Below, one piece after another: positions 1-5,716 of a DNA stretch of 8,960 nucleotides. A program made the translations under genes and the position numbers. The notes beneath the pieces are model-generated. The model had not been told where the DNA came from. It searched no databases and was given only the letters and a program-made list of their open reading frames with translations. This stretch comes from an uncultured Flavihumibacter sp. (GTDB taxonomy: Bacteria; Bacteroidota; Bacteroidia; Chitinophagales; Chitinophagaceae). Each line of letters begins with the position of its first letter. Positions within the stretch are counted from its first letter, which is position 1. The stretch lies in the NCBI GenBank assembly GCA_946482545.1, contig CAMLRX010000173.1, positions 1 to 8,960 of the forward strand, given 5' to 3'.

Positions 1-656
1 CCCGCATCCGGGCTGTTCTCTAACCATTGTGCGCTTTCTGAAAACGCGCATACTCCCGGATAATCACCCTTCCTTCCCTGCATATCTAATATTACCTGGA
101 AGTGCAGGTGCGGCGGCCATTCCCCGTTCTCTGCGGGAATACCAAAATGGGCGATTTCGCTCCCGGCTTCCAGTAGTGCACCTTCCTGTAGTCCTTCAAT
201 ATCGCGTAAGGAGATGTGTCCGTACAGCGTGTTAAAATCACCAACAGGGGTGTGGTGTTTCACGATAAGTGTGGCGCCATAATCACCGAATTGCTGGTTG
301 AATGCCATGCTATGCACGGTTCCTGTTATGGGAAGAAATACGGGGCTGCCCGCTTCTCCCCATATATCAACGCCCAGGTGCAGGCGGCGTGGTTCAGTGC
401 CGTCAAAAACGTTGCTGCGTGCGTAAACGGTGCGGTGTTCGTTGTAGCCGCCAATGCCGTAGCGGCAACCCTTCGAGGAAAGAAGACGGGTGATGTACGC
501 TGAAAATGCCTCGGTATCACGCACCAGTTCCGGAGACAACGCCGTATTGGAAGCCGTAAAATTCATGGTGAGCAATTTTTCACCCGGCAATAATTCCACT
601 ACGGGAAACAGCGGTTGGCCTACGATGTATTTTTCCCAATCTGATTTGTTCATCAT
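1..656 (-). CDS. M23 family metallopeptidase, no signal peptide (3' end beyond the window)
   Basis: The frame is open from an ATG at 656 to the left edge, giving 218 residues with no stop, so the C-terminus is missing. The LytM/M23 core is intact: HLGVD holds zinc ligands H93 and D97, YGH holds H147, and PPHLHF holds H183 and zinc ligand H185. GDYG (124-127) and ENGEWPPHLHF (177-187) match the M23 subtype that is fused to phosphotransferase and aminotransferase domains in some proteins. M23 enzymes normally cut peptide cross-links in peptidoglycan, but this N-terminus (MMNKSDWEKY) is hydrophilic with no signal peptide or membrane segment, so a cytosolic role on another substrate is possible. 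The start lies 2 nt after the upstream EEP gene's stop, implying co-transcription and coupled translation. A second in-frame ATG at 653 is equally possible. The family call is firm; the substrate is unknown. Confidence 0.88.
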   Translation of the reverse strand, partial: MMNKSDWEKYIVGQPLFPVVELLPGEKLLTMNFTASNTALSPELVRDTEAFSAYITRLLSSKGCRYGIGGYNEHRTVYARSNVFDGTEPRRLHLGVDIWGEAGSPVFLPITGTVHSMAFNQQFGDYGATLIVKHHTPVGDFNTLYGHISLRDIEGLQEGALLEAGSEIAHFGIPAENGEWPPHLHFQVILDMQGRKGDYPGVCAFSESAQWLENSPDA

Positions 657-658
657 AC

Positions 659-1504
659 TTATAAAGATACGGTGGCAAACACCGGGAAATGATCGGAAGA
701 AAAACGGCCTCCCCATGTTTGCGATAACGTAGCGTGTTGCAGTATTTTCACTTTGTTGCGGATGAAAATATAATCTATGGGGTCGTCGGAAGTTTCTTTG
801 GGTCCGAAGCCGGTGAACGTTCCGGTCGGGCCAAAATGTGGTGTGGCCGAAATACTTTTAGCATCCGTGAAACGCAAATTGGGTTCAGCTTCCAGCAAAA
901 CACGAATGGGTTCATCGGAAGGTATGGCGTTGAAATCGCCCGTGATGATAGTAGGATAATTTCCTGCGATCTCTTTTACCTTGCGGAGCAGCAGTTTTGC
1001 GCTTTCTTTCCGGGCCTCTTTACCCTTGTGGTCGAAATGGGTATTAAAATGGAAGAAAACCTTATTGGTTTTTTTATCGCGGAACCTGGCCCAGGTTACA
1101 ATCCTCGTAATAGCGGCGTCCCATCCTTTGCTGCCTGGAACGGTGGGGGTTTGCGAGAGCCAGAAGGTTTCAGTGGCGAGCATTTGAAGTCGTGTGGTAT
1201 CGTAGAAGATAGCGCTGTATTCTCCCTTCGTTTTGCCATCATCCCGGCCTCCGCCGGTGTATTTGTATTGGGGCAAACGTTCCTTCAAATCCGTCATCTG
1301 GCCGTGGAGGGCTTCCTGTACACCAATGGTATGTGCTTTGTGGAAGAGGATCTGGCTCGCGGCCATATCTTTACGGAAGGGCCATGCGTTCGCACTATCT
1401 GAAGCGGTATTCAACCGGATGTTGAAAGTCATCACATGAAGTTCCTGGGAAAAACACCATGTTGAGAGGAGGCATAAAACGGTAAAGCAAAGGTTCTTTT
1501 TCAT
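659..1504 (-). CDS. Secreted endonuclease/exonuclease/phosphatase (EEP) family protein
   Basis: This 281-residue protein starts MKKNLCFTVLCLL and has an export signal ending near residues 19-20 (CFSQ-ELHV). The mature part is one EEP (DNase I-like) domain with the metal and catalytic motifs in order: FNIR (N28), QE (E64), THFDH (H156, D158), GDFN (D190, N192), DYIF (D244) and SSDH (D271, H272) near the C-terminus. Such enzymes hydrolyse phosphodiester or phosphomonoester bonds in nucleic acids, inositol phosphates or phospholipids; the sequence does not say which. Export suggests a periplasmic or extracellular substrate. I chose the ATG at 1504 over an in-frame TTG at 1510: it starts a standard signal peptide and leaves a more reasonable leader after the promoter box at 1522-1529. 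It is the first gene of a pair with the downstream M23 peptidase. Confidence 0.9.
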   Translation of the reverse strand: MKKNLCFTVLCLLSTWCFSQELHVMTFNIRLNTASDSANAWPFRKDMAASQILFHKAHTIGVQEALHGQMTDLKERLPQYKYTGGGRDDGKTKGEYSAIFYDTTRLQMLATETFWLSQTPTVPGSKGWDAAITRIVTWARFRDKKTNKVFFHFNTHFDHKGKEARKESAKLLLRKVKEIAGNYPTIITGDFNAIPSDEPIRVLLEAEPNLRFTDAKSISATPHFGPTGTFTGFGPKETSDDPIDYIFIRNKVKILQHATLSQTWGGRFSSDHFPVFATVSL

Positions 1505-1521
1505 AATCAAGCATTGGCCTG

Positions 1522-1550
1522 CAAAGATAGGTGAAACCGCTTCGCTGAAA
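1522..1550 (-). promoter_or_regulatory. Candidate Bacteroidota promoter for the EEP-M23 pair
   Basis: Read on the minus strand, TATCTTTG (1529-1522) matches the Bacteroidota -7 consensus TAnnTTTG exactly. TTTC (1550-1547) lies 17 nt upstream, a 3-of-4 match to the -33 TTTG element. The box ends 17 nt before the EEP ATG at 1504, leaving a short leader. The match is seen in the sequence; promoter function is inferred. Confidence 0.5.
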
Positions 1551-1596
1551 TTTTCCTACATTCATCTTAACCATTCCTTCATCATTCGCCGCTGCT

Positions 1597-2601
1597 ATGA
1601 AAGAAAAGATCGTTTTTTTCTCTGCCAAGCCTTACGATAAACTATTTTTCGATAAAGCCAATTCGTCCTACGGATTCGAACTGGAATACCTGGAGACGCA
1701 TCTGGGGCCACACATCGTGCAGGCCATACAACCTGGAACTTTCGGCGTATGTGCTTTTGTGAACGATAAGTTACCCGCTCCCGTAATAACCGTGCTGGCA
1801 GAAAAAGGAATAAAACTGATCGCCATGCGTTGCGCGGGTTTCAACAACGTGGACCTTGAAGCGGCGAAGCGTTCCGGCATCCGTGTATGCCGCGTACCTG
1901 CCTATTCTCCGGAAGCCGTGGCTGAACATGCAGTGGCCATGCTGCTGACCCTGAACCGCAAGACACATAAAGCGTATAATCGTGTACGTGAGCAAAATTT
2001 CTCCCTGAACGGATTGCTGGGATTCAATCTTTTTGGCAGAACCGTGGGTGTGATCGGAACCGGCAAAATTGGTCAGGCTTTCTTCAGGATCATGAAAGGG
2101 TTCGGATGCCGCGTAATTGCTTACGATCCTTATCCGGATGCTACTTTGGAAAAATCAGGCGTTGCGTACCTTTCTTTCGAAGATGTGATGCGGCAATCGG
2201 ATATCATCTCTCTGCATTGCCCGCTCACACCGGAGAACAAACACCTTATTCGCCGGGAAACCCTTGACCTGGTTCAGGATGGCTGCACCATCATCAATAC
2301 CAGCCGCGGCGGTTTGTTGCATACTGCAGACATTATTCAGGCGCTGAAAATAGGAAAGGTAGGCTATCTGGGGATCGATGTGTATGAACAGGAAGAGAAA
2401 ATCTTCTTTAAGGACCTTTCTGCACAGATTATTGAAGACGATGCGATCCAAAGGCTGATGAGTTTTCCCAATGTACTCGTTACGGGACACCAGGCGTTCT
2501 TCACGGAAGAAGCGCTTACGCAGATAGCCGAGACCACTTTGGATAGTATCCATACTTTTGCGGGAGGGGCGGAGCCGCCGAAAGACCGGATACTGGTATA
2601 A
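1597..2601 (+). CDS. ldhA: D-lactate dehydrogenase (NAD-dependent D-2-hydroxyacid dehydrogenase)
   Basis: The product reduces pyruvate to D-lactate with NADH in the cytosol, recycling NAD in fermentation, or runs in reverse. Its 334 residues resemble E. coli LdhA along the whole length, including RCAGFNNVDL (78-87), VPAYSPEAVAEHA (100-112), FSLNGL (135-140) and SLHCPLTPEN (205-214). The NAD fold shows GTGKIG (154-159) and acidic D177 at the end of the next strand, fitting NAD over NADP. The catalytic triad of the family is present: R237 (NTSRGG), E266 (DVYEQE) and H298 (TGHQAF). Length is normal (E. coli 329). The ATG at 1597 begins at the family's usual position. It is transcribed divergently from the EEP gene across 92 bp, and the DUF92 gene follows after 28 nt. 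I found no convincing promoter in front of it. Confidence 0.95.
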   Translation: MKEKIVFFSAKPYDKLFFDKANSSYGFELEYLETHLGPHIVQAIQPGTFGVCAFVNDKLPAPVITVLAEKGIKLIAMRCAGFNNVDLEAAKRSGIRVCRVPAYSPEAVAEHAVAMLLTLNRKTHKAYNRVREQNFSLNGLLGFNLFGRTVGVIGTGKIGQAFFRIMKGFGCRVIAYDPYPDATLEKSGVAYLSFEDVMRQSDIISLHCPLTPENKHLIRRETLDLVQDGCTIINTSRGGLLHTADIIQALKIGKVGYLGIDVYEQEEKIFFKDLSAQIIEDDAIQRLMSFPNVLVTGHQAFFTEEALTQIAETTLDSIHTFAGGAEPPKDRILV

Positions 2602-2629
2602 CAAATGAATTGCAACGCATCTTTGCAAA

Positions 2630-3346
2630 ATGACTACTCCCGGATTTCAGGATATATTTGTTCTTTCCACACTTTTATTGACCGCAATACTGTGTATCCA
2701 CTTCCGTAAGTTAACGGTTGCGGGGGCTTTGTGGGCAATCTTGCTGGGAATGGTATTACATTATGGTGCAGGGTTCTCTGCTCTCGTGTTGCTGGCGGTA
2801 TTTTTTTTATCGGCCACGGCAGCAACGGCTTACTATAAAAAGGAAAAGGCTGCAATGCTCGGAAAGCCGGTTCATGAAGAACGCCGGAACGCGTGGCAGG
2901 TACTGGCCAATGGCGGAGTGCCTATGCTGGCGGGCTTGGCGGCACTTTTATACCCAGAAAAATTTAATGCCGGTGTGCTGATCGCCGCGGCTTTGTCTTC
3001 TGCCACATCTGATACCCTTTCTTCAGAACTAGGCATGGTTTGGGGGAAACGTTTTGTCAACATCACTACGTTCCGGAAAGAAGCGCCGGGTGCCGACGGG
3101 GTAGTGAGTGTGGAAGGAACACTCGCCGGATTACTTGGCGCCGGGATGATCGCGACTGTATTTTATCTTTTTAATGGCGGAGTTGTTGCTTTTTTTATCA
3201 TAATAATTTCAGGAATAACCGGTAACCTTACAGATTCGCTTCTGGGTGCATGGTTTGAAAGAAAACAACTGCTGGGCAACAATGCTGTGAACTTTCTCAA
3301 TACACTGGTAGCCGCTGGTGTAGCCTGGTTGCTACTGCTATTCTAA
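2630..3346 (+). CDS. DUF92 family integral membrane protein
   Basis: This is a 238-residue, very hydrophobic protein with about six membrane segments (roughly residues 8-24, 28-44, 48-68, 92-108, 112-130 and 163-197, with a last one at 220-238). DUF92 signatures are clear: NGGVP (94-98), SATSDTLSSELG (124-135), DGVVSVEGTLAG (156-167), GNLTDSLLGA (198-207) and NNAVNFLNT (217-225). The family includes the human TMEM19 type and plant/cyanobacterial VTE6, a phytyl-phosphate kinase, so a kinase acting on an isoprenoid or other lipid phosphate is a reasonable guess, but nothing in the window shows the substrate. The short gap after ldhA suggests one transcript. The protein has no cleavable signal and appears complete. 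Confidence 0.85.
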   Translation: MTTPGFQDIFVLSTLLLTAILCIHFRKLTVAGALWAILLGMVLHYGAGFSALVLLAVFFLSATAATAYYKKEKAAMLGKPVHEERRNAWQVLANGGVPMLAGLAALLYPEKFNAGVLIAAALSSATSDTLSSELGMVWGKRFVNITTFRKEAPGADGVVSVEGTLAGLLGAGMIATVFYLFNGGVVAFFIIIISGITGNLTDSLLGAWFERKQLLGNNAVNFLNTLVAAGVAWLLLLF

Positions 3347-3496
3347 TGCATTTTGAGGTTAACCTTCTCTTTGTTGTGGTAGAAAAACACTGATAATCAA
3401 TAAAGAAAAAAACGGTGGTAGTAGTTTTGGCGTAGCCCTAAAAATTGGATTGCGCGTATTTCTTTTCAAATTGTAAGCACTAAAAATTGCACCATT
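3347..3496 (+). other. Intergenic region between DUF92 and the lipoprotein gene
   Basis: These 150 AT-rich bases probably hold the end of the ldhA-DUF92 transcript and the promoter of the lipoprotein gene. I see a perfect 10-bp palindrome, AGGTTAACCT, at 3356-3365. It has no loop and no T-run, so it is not a standard terminator. No full TAnnTTTG box is present on the plus strand; TTTG occurs at 3370-3373 and 3426-3429 without a well-spaced -7 partner. No small ORF or RNA gene is evident. Confidence 0.4.
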
Positions 3497-4378
3497 ATGA
3501 AAAGAAAATTTCAGCCTTTGGGCCTGTTGCTGGCCACCCTTGTCCTGTTCTCCTGTAAAAAAGATACCGCGCTGCCGCAGCCTGAACCGGAGCCGGTGAA
3601 CGATGAACCGGCAATTGTTTCTGATGCCATCTACAACGACCGCACCATTAACTGGGAAAACAGAACACTCTTCACCACCTACACACAATCTCAGGCAGCT
3701 ACTGATTTCGGTAACGTAAGCGGTTGGGTGGATTCAAGAGGGTATATCTCTAATGGGAAGGATGGGGGCAAAAGCGCCCGCATTACTTTGTTGCCGAATG
3801 CGCTCACCGGAGCGGGCGGTGTGATCGCGAATGTGGATATTTCTGATGGATCAGAATATTCATTGGACTATGATATGCGGTTCCACTCCGAATTCAACTG
3901 GGGAAGAGGAGGCAAGGTAGGTTTTGGGTTTCGTATTGGGGAAGGCAATACCGGTGGGGATCCCGGTACAGATGGAAACGGCGGCAGCGTTCGTTTGATG
4001 TGGTATTCCCCCAATTCCAATCCCAGCAGGGTGTACCTTCATCCCTATGTGTATTACAGGGACCAGCCCGGGCAATTCGGGAATAACTTTGGGAAGTCGT
4101 TTCCTAGTTCGGGAGCGCTCAGCAAGGGTACCTGGTACCATGTGCACATTTATGTAAAGAGCAATACAGGTAGTAGCACGAATGGCTGGATTCGCATCAG
4201 GATCAACAATACTACTTTGCTGGATCAGGCGATTCGTTGGACGACTAACGATAATCAGCGGTTGGTGAAGAACATGGCGTTCCATACTTTCAGAGGCGGT
4301 AGTTCTTTGGCAGATTGGGGGGTGTCTTCAACGGACTATGTTTATTACGATAACCTTGTGGTGAATAAGATTAATTGA
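3497..4378 (+). CDS. Lipoprotein with a polysaccharide lyase family 14-like domain
   Basis: The 293-residue product starts with a type II signal peptide (residues 1-19) ending in a lipobox before C20 (LVLFSC), then KKD and a Pro/Glu-rich linker (28-38), so it should be lipid-anchored in the envelope, possibly surface exposed. Residues about 45-293 form a beta-rich domain like the PL14 (alginate/glucuronan lyase) fold: YDMRF (125-129), NWGRGGK (134-140), SVRLMWY (164-170), VYLH (179-182), GTWYH (211-215), FHTFRGG (262-268) and YYDNLVV (283-289). PL14 enzymes cleave uronic acid polymers by beta-elimination. K140, S164, R166 and Y180 follow the spacing of residues reported as important in a chlorovirus PL14 enzyme; H182 stands where I would expect a second Tyr. 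No other polysaccharide genes flank it. The fold call is moderately sure; activity and substrate are inferred. Confidence 0.7.
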   Translation: MKRKFQPLGLLLATLVLFSCKKDTALPQPEPEPVNDEPAIVSDAIYNDRTINWENRTLFTTYTQSQAATDFGNVSGWVDSRGYISNGKDGGKSARITLLPNALTGAGGVIANVDISDGSEYSLDYDMRFHSEFNWGRGGKVGFGFRIGEGNTGGDPGTDGNGGSVRLMWYSPNSNPSRVYLHPYVYYRDQPGQFGNNFGKSFPSSGALSKGTWYHVHIYVKSNTGSSTNGWIRIRINNTTLLDQAIRWTTNDNQRLVKNMAFHTFRGGSSLADWGVSSTDYVYYDNLVVNKIN

Positions 4379-4403
4379 TGTGGAAGTGCTTTTTGAGCGG
4401 ATG

Positions 4404-4537
4404 CCGGCTTACGACATGTAATTTTTTCGCGTGAAAAAGCGAACGGAGGTTTGTGGGGGGAGGGTTGAAGGTTATTTTTTGGATGGTGGATGGGCCACCC
4501 GCTTTTTCTACACGAAAAAATTACATGTCGACGCCGG
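4404..4537. repeat. Long interrupted inverted repeat (potential cruciform or stem-loop)
   Basis: The outer arms 4412-4429 and 4513-4530 are exact 18-bp reverse complements. Inner arms 4434-4441 and 4500-4507 add 8 bp after a 4/5-nt internal bulge, and 4404-4408 can pair with 4533-4537. About 58 bp lie between the innermost arms. Each arm can also fold on itself: TTTTTC/GAAAAA at 4423-4428/4433-4438 with a 4-nt loop, and the same 6-bp stem at 4503-4508/4514-4519 with a 5-nt loop. Two inverted small hairpins around a spacer recall BIME/REP-type units, but copy number is unknown. Confidence 0.75.
4485..4507 (+). terminator. Weak intrinsic terminator candidate for the lipoprotein gene
   Basis: GGTGG (4485-4489) pairs with CCACC (4495-4499) across a 5-nt loop, followed after three bases by TTTTT (4503-4507). 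The stem is short but GC-rich. The T-run is shared with the right arm of the long inverted repeat, so the two structures would compete. Confidence 0.35.
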
Positions 4538-4540
4538 GGT

Positions 4541-4719
4541 TCGGAGTGGTTGTTTTGGGAGGTATAGCATTGGGAGGATTGTTGGTAGGGGTGAGATTCT
4601 TTTGGGGAGTTGGTGGTGGTGGGACTTTTCGGGAAAGAGGAGTTTAAATGTGGAAATGGGTGGGCGGCCTATTGGTAGTGGAGAACGGGGATTAATTGGT
4701 GACTTATTGTGCAGGGATA
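4541..4719 (-). terminator. Possible Rho utilisation region downstream of thioredoxin
   Basis: Minus-strand transcripts leaving the thioredoxin stop enter about 180 nt that are untranslated, rich in C and nearly free of G. Over 4680-4561 the RNA would have 53 C and 7 G. This long C-over-G bubble with many pyrimidine-C steps fits a Rho loading (rut) site, and I see no intrinsic hairpin with a U-run for this gene. Composition is observed; Rho use is inferred. Confidence 0.4.
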
Positions 4720-5022
4720 TCAGGACGCGTATTGTTGAATAAGTTGTAGCAGTTGGGGGGCGGATTTAACGCCGGGTTCGCGCCATAGTAATTTTCCGTT
4801 TCTGAAAAGCATTAGGGTAGGGACAGAACTGACATTGTAGGCTCCGGCCACATCAGGGTGGGCATCCACATCTACTTTGAAGATGGATATATTGTTACCC
4901 AGTTTGTCTTTTACCTCTTTGAGTACCGGGGGCATCATTTTGCAGGGACCGCACCAGTGGGCATAGAAATCGATGAGCACCGGGGTATTGTTATTGATGA
5001 TGGATTGGAATGACTGGTTCAT
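4720..5022 (-). CDS. trxA: Thioredoxin
   Basis: This 100-residue single-domain thioredoxin is a cytosolic disulfide reductant that donates electrons to reductases and repair enzymes and is recharged by thioredoxin reductase. It has the classic WCGPC site (23-27), buried D18 at the position of E. coli D26, cis-proline P68 (SVPT), and RNGK at 74-77. No signal peptide or membrane anchor is present, which argues against a TlpA/ResA-type periplasmic thioredoxin. At 100 residues it is slightly shorter than E. coli TrxA (about 108). The last helix is kept (LLQLIQQY). It is last in the minus-strand series, 76 nt after the ABC ATPase, and has its own promoter-like sequence. The symbol assumes the general thioredoxin; a specialised paralogue elsewhere in the genome is possible. 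Confidence 0.92.
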   Translation of the reverse strand: MNQSFQSIINNNTPVLIDFYAHWCGPCKMMPPVLKEVKDKLGNNISIFKVDVDAHPDVAGAYNVSSVPTLMLFRNGKLLWREPGVKSAPQLLQLIQQYAS

Positions 5023-5040
5023 CGTATTTGTTTTTCCTCA

Positions 5041-5048
5041 CAAAAATA
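5041..5048 (-). promoter_or_regulatory. -7 promoter box for thioredoxin
   Basis: The minus strand reads TATTTTTG, an exact TAnnTTTG match, ending 18 nt before the ATG at 5022. I see no good -33 TTTG at the usual distance. That fits a promoter that depends on an activator, such as one bound at the palindrome at 5072-5083. Confidence 0.5.
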
Positions 5049-5071
5049 AGCCCGTTGCTTTTCCGGTGACA

Positions 5072-5083
5072 TGATAAATATCA
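5072..5083. promoter_or_regulatory. Candidate Crp/Fnr-family operator upstream of thioredoxin
   Basis: The plus strand reads TGATAAATATCA, with perfect 5-bp arms around two central bases. It can equally be written TGAT-N4-ATCA, the core of Fnr-type sites. The outer flanks add TGA/TCA symmetry two bases away on each side (5067-5069 and 5086-5088). Its centre (about 5077.5) lies about 42 bp upstream of the start expected from the box at 5041-5048, the classic class II activator position. No regulator gene is in the window. Confidence 0.4.
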
Positions 5084-5098
5084 CATCAGTATAAGCTT

Positions 5099-5716
5099 CT
5101 ATTTGCCGGAGGGATTGATGATGGTGTTGCAGAAGCCGTATTCCTGGATGTCGTTGGAGGCTACAACAACCAGCCTTTGGGGTGCGAAACGTTGGATGAG
5201 CTTATGGTACAGGGCGTAGCCTTCTTTATCGAGGTTGGTGCAGGGTTCATCCAGCAGGAGAATAGGAGTATCTGAAAAGAAGGCCTGGGCCAGTTTTACG
5301 CGCTGTTTCATGCCGGAGGAGAAGAGGCGGATTTGTTTGTTCTTGGCTTTTTCGAGGCCTACTTCGGAAAGAATTTCCGGGATGGAAAAATCTTTGAGCA
5401 GCGGCTTGAATGTATTGTGAAAGCGTAAAAATTCCGTGGCGCTCATTTCTTCTACCACTTCAAGATAAGGAGCAGCGATAGAGATGTATTGGAAATGCTG
5501 CTCCGGATCGGCTGAAGCCGTTCCATCTGGGAAGAAGGTTATTTTCCCTTCGCTGGCCATCTGCGCACCGGAGAGTACCTGTAAAAAAGTAGATTTCCCT
5601 GATCCGTTCGGACCAGTGATGGCGTAAGCATTTCCTACAGCAAATGAATGGGTAAGGTGGCGGAAAATCCACTCCCGGTTGAAGCGTTTTCCGGCGTTAT
5701 CCACCTCAATCCTCAT
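5099..5716 (-). CDS. Lone ABC-type ATPase coupled to lpxA
   Basis: This 205-residue ABC nucleotide-binding domain has Walker A GPNGSGKST (35-43), signature-like FSSGMKQR (132-139), Walker B PILLLDEP (151-158) with catalytic E157, and D-loop NLD (161-163). Two switch residues look atypical: where the Q-loop glutamine is expected the chain reads SIAAPY (79-84), and the H-loop histidine is replaced by N188 (ASND). The cofactor and polymer class is therefore ABC ATPase, but its cycle may differ from standard importers. No transmembrane partner is encoded nearby. Its ATG lies inside the end of lpxA (11-bp overlap), implying translational coupling and suggesting a role in envelope lipid transport, though this is only context. 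The protein is complete and the ATP-binding assignment is firm; the cargo is unknown. Confidence 0.88.
   Translation of the reverse strand: MRIEVDNAGKRFNREWIFRHLTHSFAVGNAYAITGPNGSGKSTFLQVLSGAQMASEGKITFFPDGTASADPEQHFQYISIAAPYLEVVEEMSATEFLRFHNTFKPLLKDFSIPEILSEVGLEKAKNKQIRLFSSGMKQRVKLAQAFFSDTPILLLDEPCTNLDKEGYALYHKLIQRFAPQRLVVVASNDIQEYGFCNTIINPSGK

Larger units (their letters stand above)
4379..4719. other. Convergent intergenic region with termination-like structure
   Basis: The 341 bases between the stops of the PL14-like gene (plus) and thioredoxin (minus) contain no gene I can support. They hold a long interrupted inverted repeat (4404-4537) and a tract in which plus-strand G greatly exceeds C. 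In 4561-4680 I count 53 G and 7 C. The sub-features are listed separately. Confidence 0.7.

Noticed and set aside
734..1402. 222-codon plus-strand open frame
   Set aside because: It is antisense to the EEP gene, whose conserved motifs lie on the minus strand throughout; its translation shows no recognisable domain.
1505..1510. TTG start extending the EEP protein by two residues
   Set aside because: The ATG at 1504 gives a standard Met-Lys-Lys signal peptide and a more plausible distance from the promoter box.
2618..2627. Near -7 box (CATCTTTG) just before the DUF92 start
   Set aside because: The first consensus base is wrong and the start codon follows within 3-4 nt, leaving no room for a normal leader; operon transcription from ldhA is simpler.
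2155..2628. 157-codon minus-strand open frame
   Set aside because: It is antisense to the catalytic half of ldhA and has no start context or family resemblance.
3356..3365. AGGTTAACCT palindrome as terminator of the DUF92 gene
   Set aside because: It has no loop and no following T-run, and 10-bp palindromes are not rare at this scale.
3422..3464. Promoter for the PL14-like lipoprotein
   Set aside because: TTTG and TATTTCTT elements are present, but their spacing (27 nt) and the -7 match (4 of 6) are too poor to call.
4431..4742. Plus-strand open frame of 103 codons in the convergent spacer
   Set aside because: It runs through the inverted repeat and the G-skewed tract, overlaps the end of the thioredoxin gene, and its Gly/Arg/Trp-rich translation resembles no protein; the frame follows from base composition.
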